IMG/VR virus record: IMGVR_UViG_3300027796_000032
Span: 1-30,944 of that record
From: a virus
Reading direction: 5' to 3' (one strand)
DNA: 30,944 nucleotides
In this document: positions 30,591-30,944 of the stretch, piece after piece
Layout: each line of letters opens with the position of its first letter
How positions within the stretch are numbered: the first letter of the stretch is position 1
Made by a program: the position numbers and the translations under genes
The notes under the pieces: model-generated
Seen by the model: only the letters and a program-made list of their open reading frames with translations
What the model was told of the DNA's origin: nothing
Databases searched by the model: none

Positions 30591-30682
30591 GGGCAAAACA
30601 AAAGCCCCGACACTTTATGTGGCAGGGCCTTTGTCCGTCTATCCAATTTCTCTGATTATAAGTATATCATACTTTCATAGTG
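30591..30682 (-). repeat. Repeat copy A: promoter-like plus terminator-like unit
   Basis: Copy A of the ~92-bp direct repeat. On the minus strand it has extended -10-like TGATATACT and TATAAT, the same block CAGAGAAATTGGATAGACGG, and a stronger hairpin (AAAGGCCCTG/CGGGGCTTTT, 10 pairs with G-U) followed by TTTTG. Differences from copy B fall mostly at positions that keep the pairing or lie in loops. Confidence 0.7.
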
Positions 30683-30944
30683 GACTTAAATAGACATTAC
30701 TGTACATTTTTAAAATTTTTTAAAGGCTTCCTCCATATTCACTTTACTATACTATCATTATATCACGTTCCTTTCGGCATTTTCGGCAAGTTTTCATTTT
30801 TCACAGTTTTTTATAAATTCATTATCCTTTCACCTCCACAGTTTATAGTATATCACAGGTAAACGTGACAAAAAGGACAACTTTTATTTTTTCAAAAATT
30901 CTTTTCTATTCTCTGAAAATAGTTCCAGTATGCGTACCGGCATT
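30683..30944 (-). promoter_or_regulatory. Promoter-rich, gene-free right edge
   Basis: No credible gene of ordinary length is seen. On the minus strand there is TTGTCA-18-TATAAA (30842-30871), an extended -10 TGATATACT (near 30847-30855), an extended -10 TGATATAAT (near 30757-30765), and a ribosome site GGAGGTG before a 3-codon ORF. The region is AT-rich and probably regulatory; the early genes would lie further right. Confidence 0.4.

Noticed and set aside
29457-30682. The ~92-bp repeats as a MITE or insertion sequence pair
   Set aside because: No terminal inverted repeats or target-site duplications are seen at their ends.
1-30944. tRNA genes or rRNA
   Set aside because: No cloverleaf with T-loop and anticodon features was found by eye on either strand; a covariance search would settle it.

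Overview
The window holds most of the late (structural) half of a tailed-phage genome, very probably a prophage, in a low-to-mid GC Firmicute of the Clostridia (gut Lachnospiraceae/Oscillospiraceae type). That guess rests on strong GGAGG-type ribosome sites, GTG and TTG starts, a DUF6017-type replication/HTH protein, sigma-like/zinc-ribbon and SHOCT-like small proteins beside large serine recombinases, and PBSX-type tail genes. Nearly every gene is on the minus strand, so the functional order runs from the right end to the left.

Right end (30.9 to 29.5 kb): promoter-like sequences, two copies of a ~92-bp repeat that each look like a small promoter-plus-terminator unit, a possible broken small gene, a strong terminator, a 17-codon mini-ORF, a small Cys protein and an ArpU-like late regulator. 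29.4 to 25.0 kb: an HNH endonuclease, a ParB-fused DNA adenine/N4-cytosine methyltransferase, a C5-cytosine methyltransferase and three small proteins, one a DUF6900-like gene of 54 codons. 25.0 to 19.5 kb: HK97-type head module (terminase small and large subunits, portal, ClpP-like prohead protease, major capsid, gp6-like connector). 19.5 to 9.5 kb: neck and contractile PBSX/Xkd-type tail (adaptor, gp10-like, terminator, sheath, tube, chaperone with a -1 frameshift site, tape measure, XkdP-, XkdQ-, DUF2577-, XkdS-, XkdT-like baseplate proteins, YmfQ-like). 9.5 to 6.2 kb: receptor-binding/fibre genes, one with a C-terminal G2-type self-cleaving domain. 6.1 to 5.1 kb: holin and amidase endolysin. 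5.1 to 1.2 kb: sigma-like HTH/zinc protein, SHOCT-like protein, terminator, then an unknown gene and two overlapping large serine recombinases. The phage end is probably just left of the second recombinase. The DUF6017 gene at 251-1150 looks like host or integrative-element DNA. Bases 1-183 look like the 5' part of a structured RNA or group II intron.

The phage would be a myovirus: the HK97-type head is filled by the terminase, the contractile tail is built on the tape measure, lysis is by holin plus amidase, and integration/excision is by the serine recombinase pair. The early region and lysogeny switch are not in the window and probably lie beyond the right end.

The most notable item is a compact, probably undescribed type I toxin-antitoxin-like locus (13.35-13.66 kb) between the tape measure and the baseplate genes. 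It has two convergent consensus promoters, a 24-residue hydrophobic basic peptide with a partly masked ribosome site, and a shared hairpin where the two RNAs overlap. Other notable items are the programmed frameshift in the tail chaperone gene, several intrinsic terminators placed directly in front of genes with no room for a new promoter, and the duplicated ~92-bp element.
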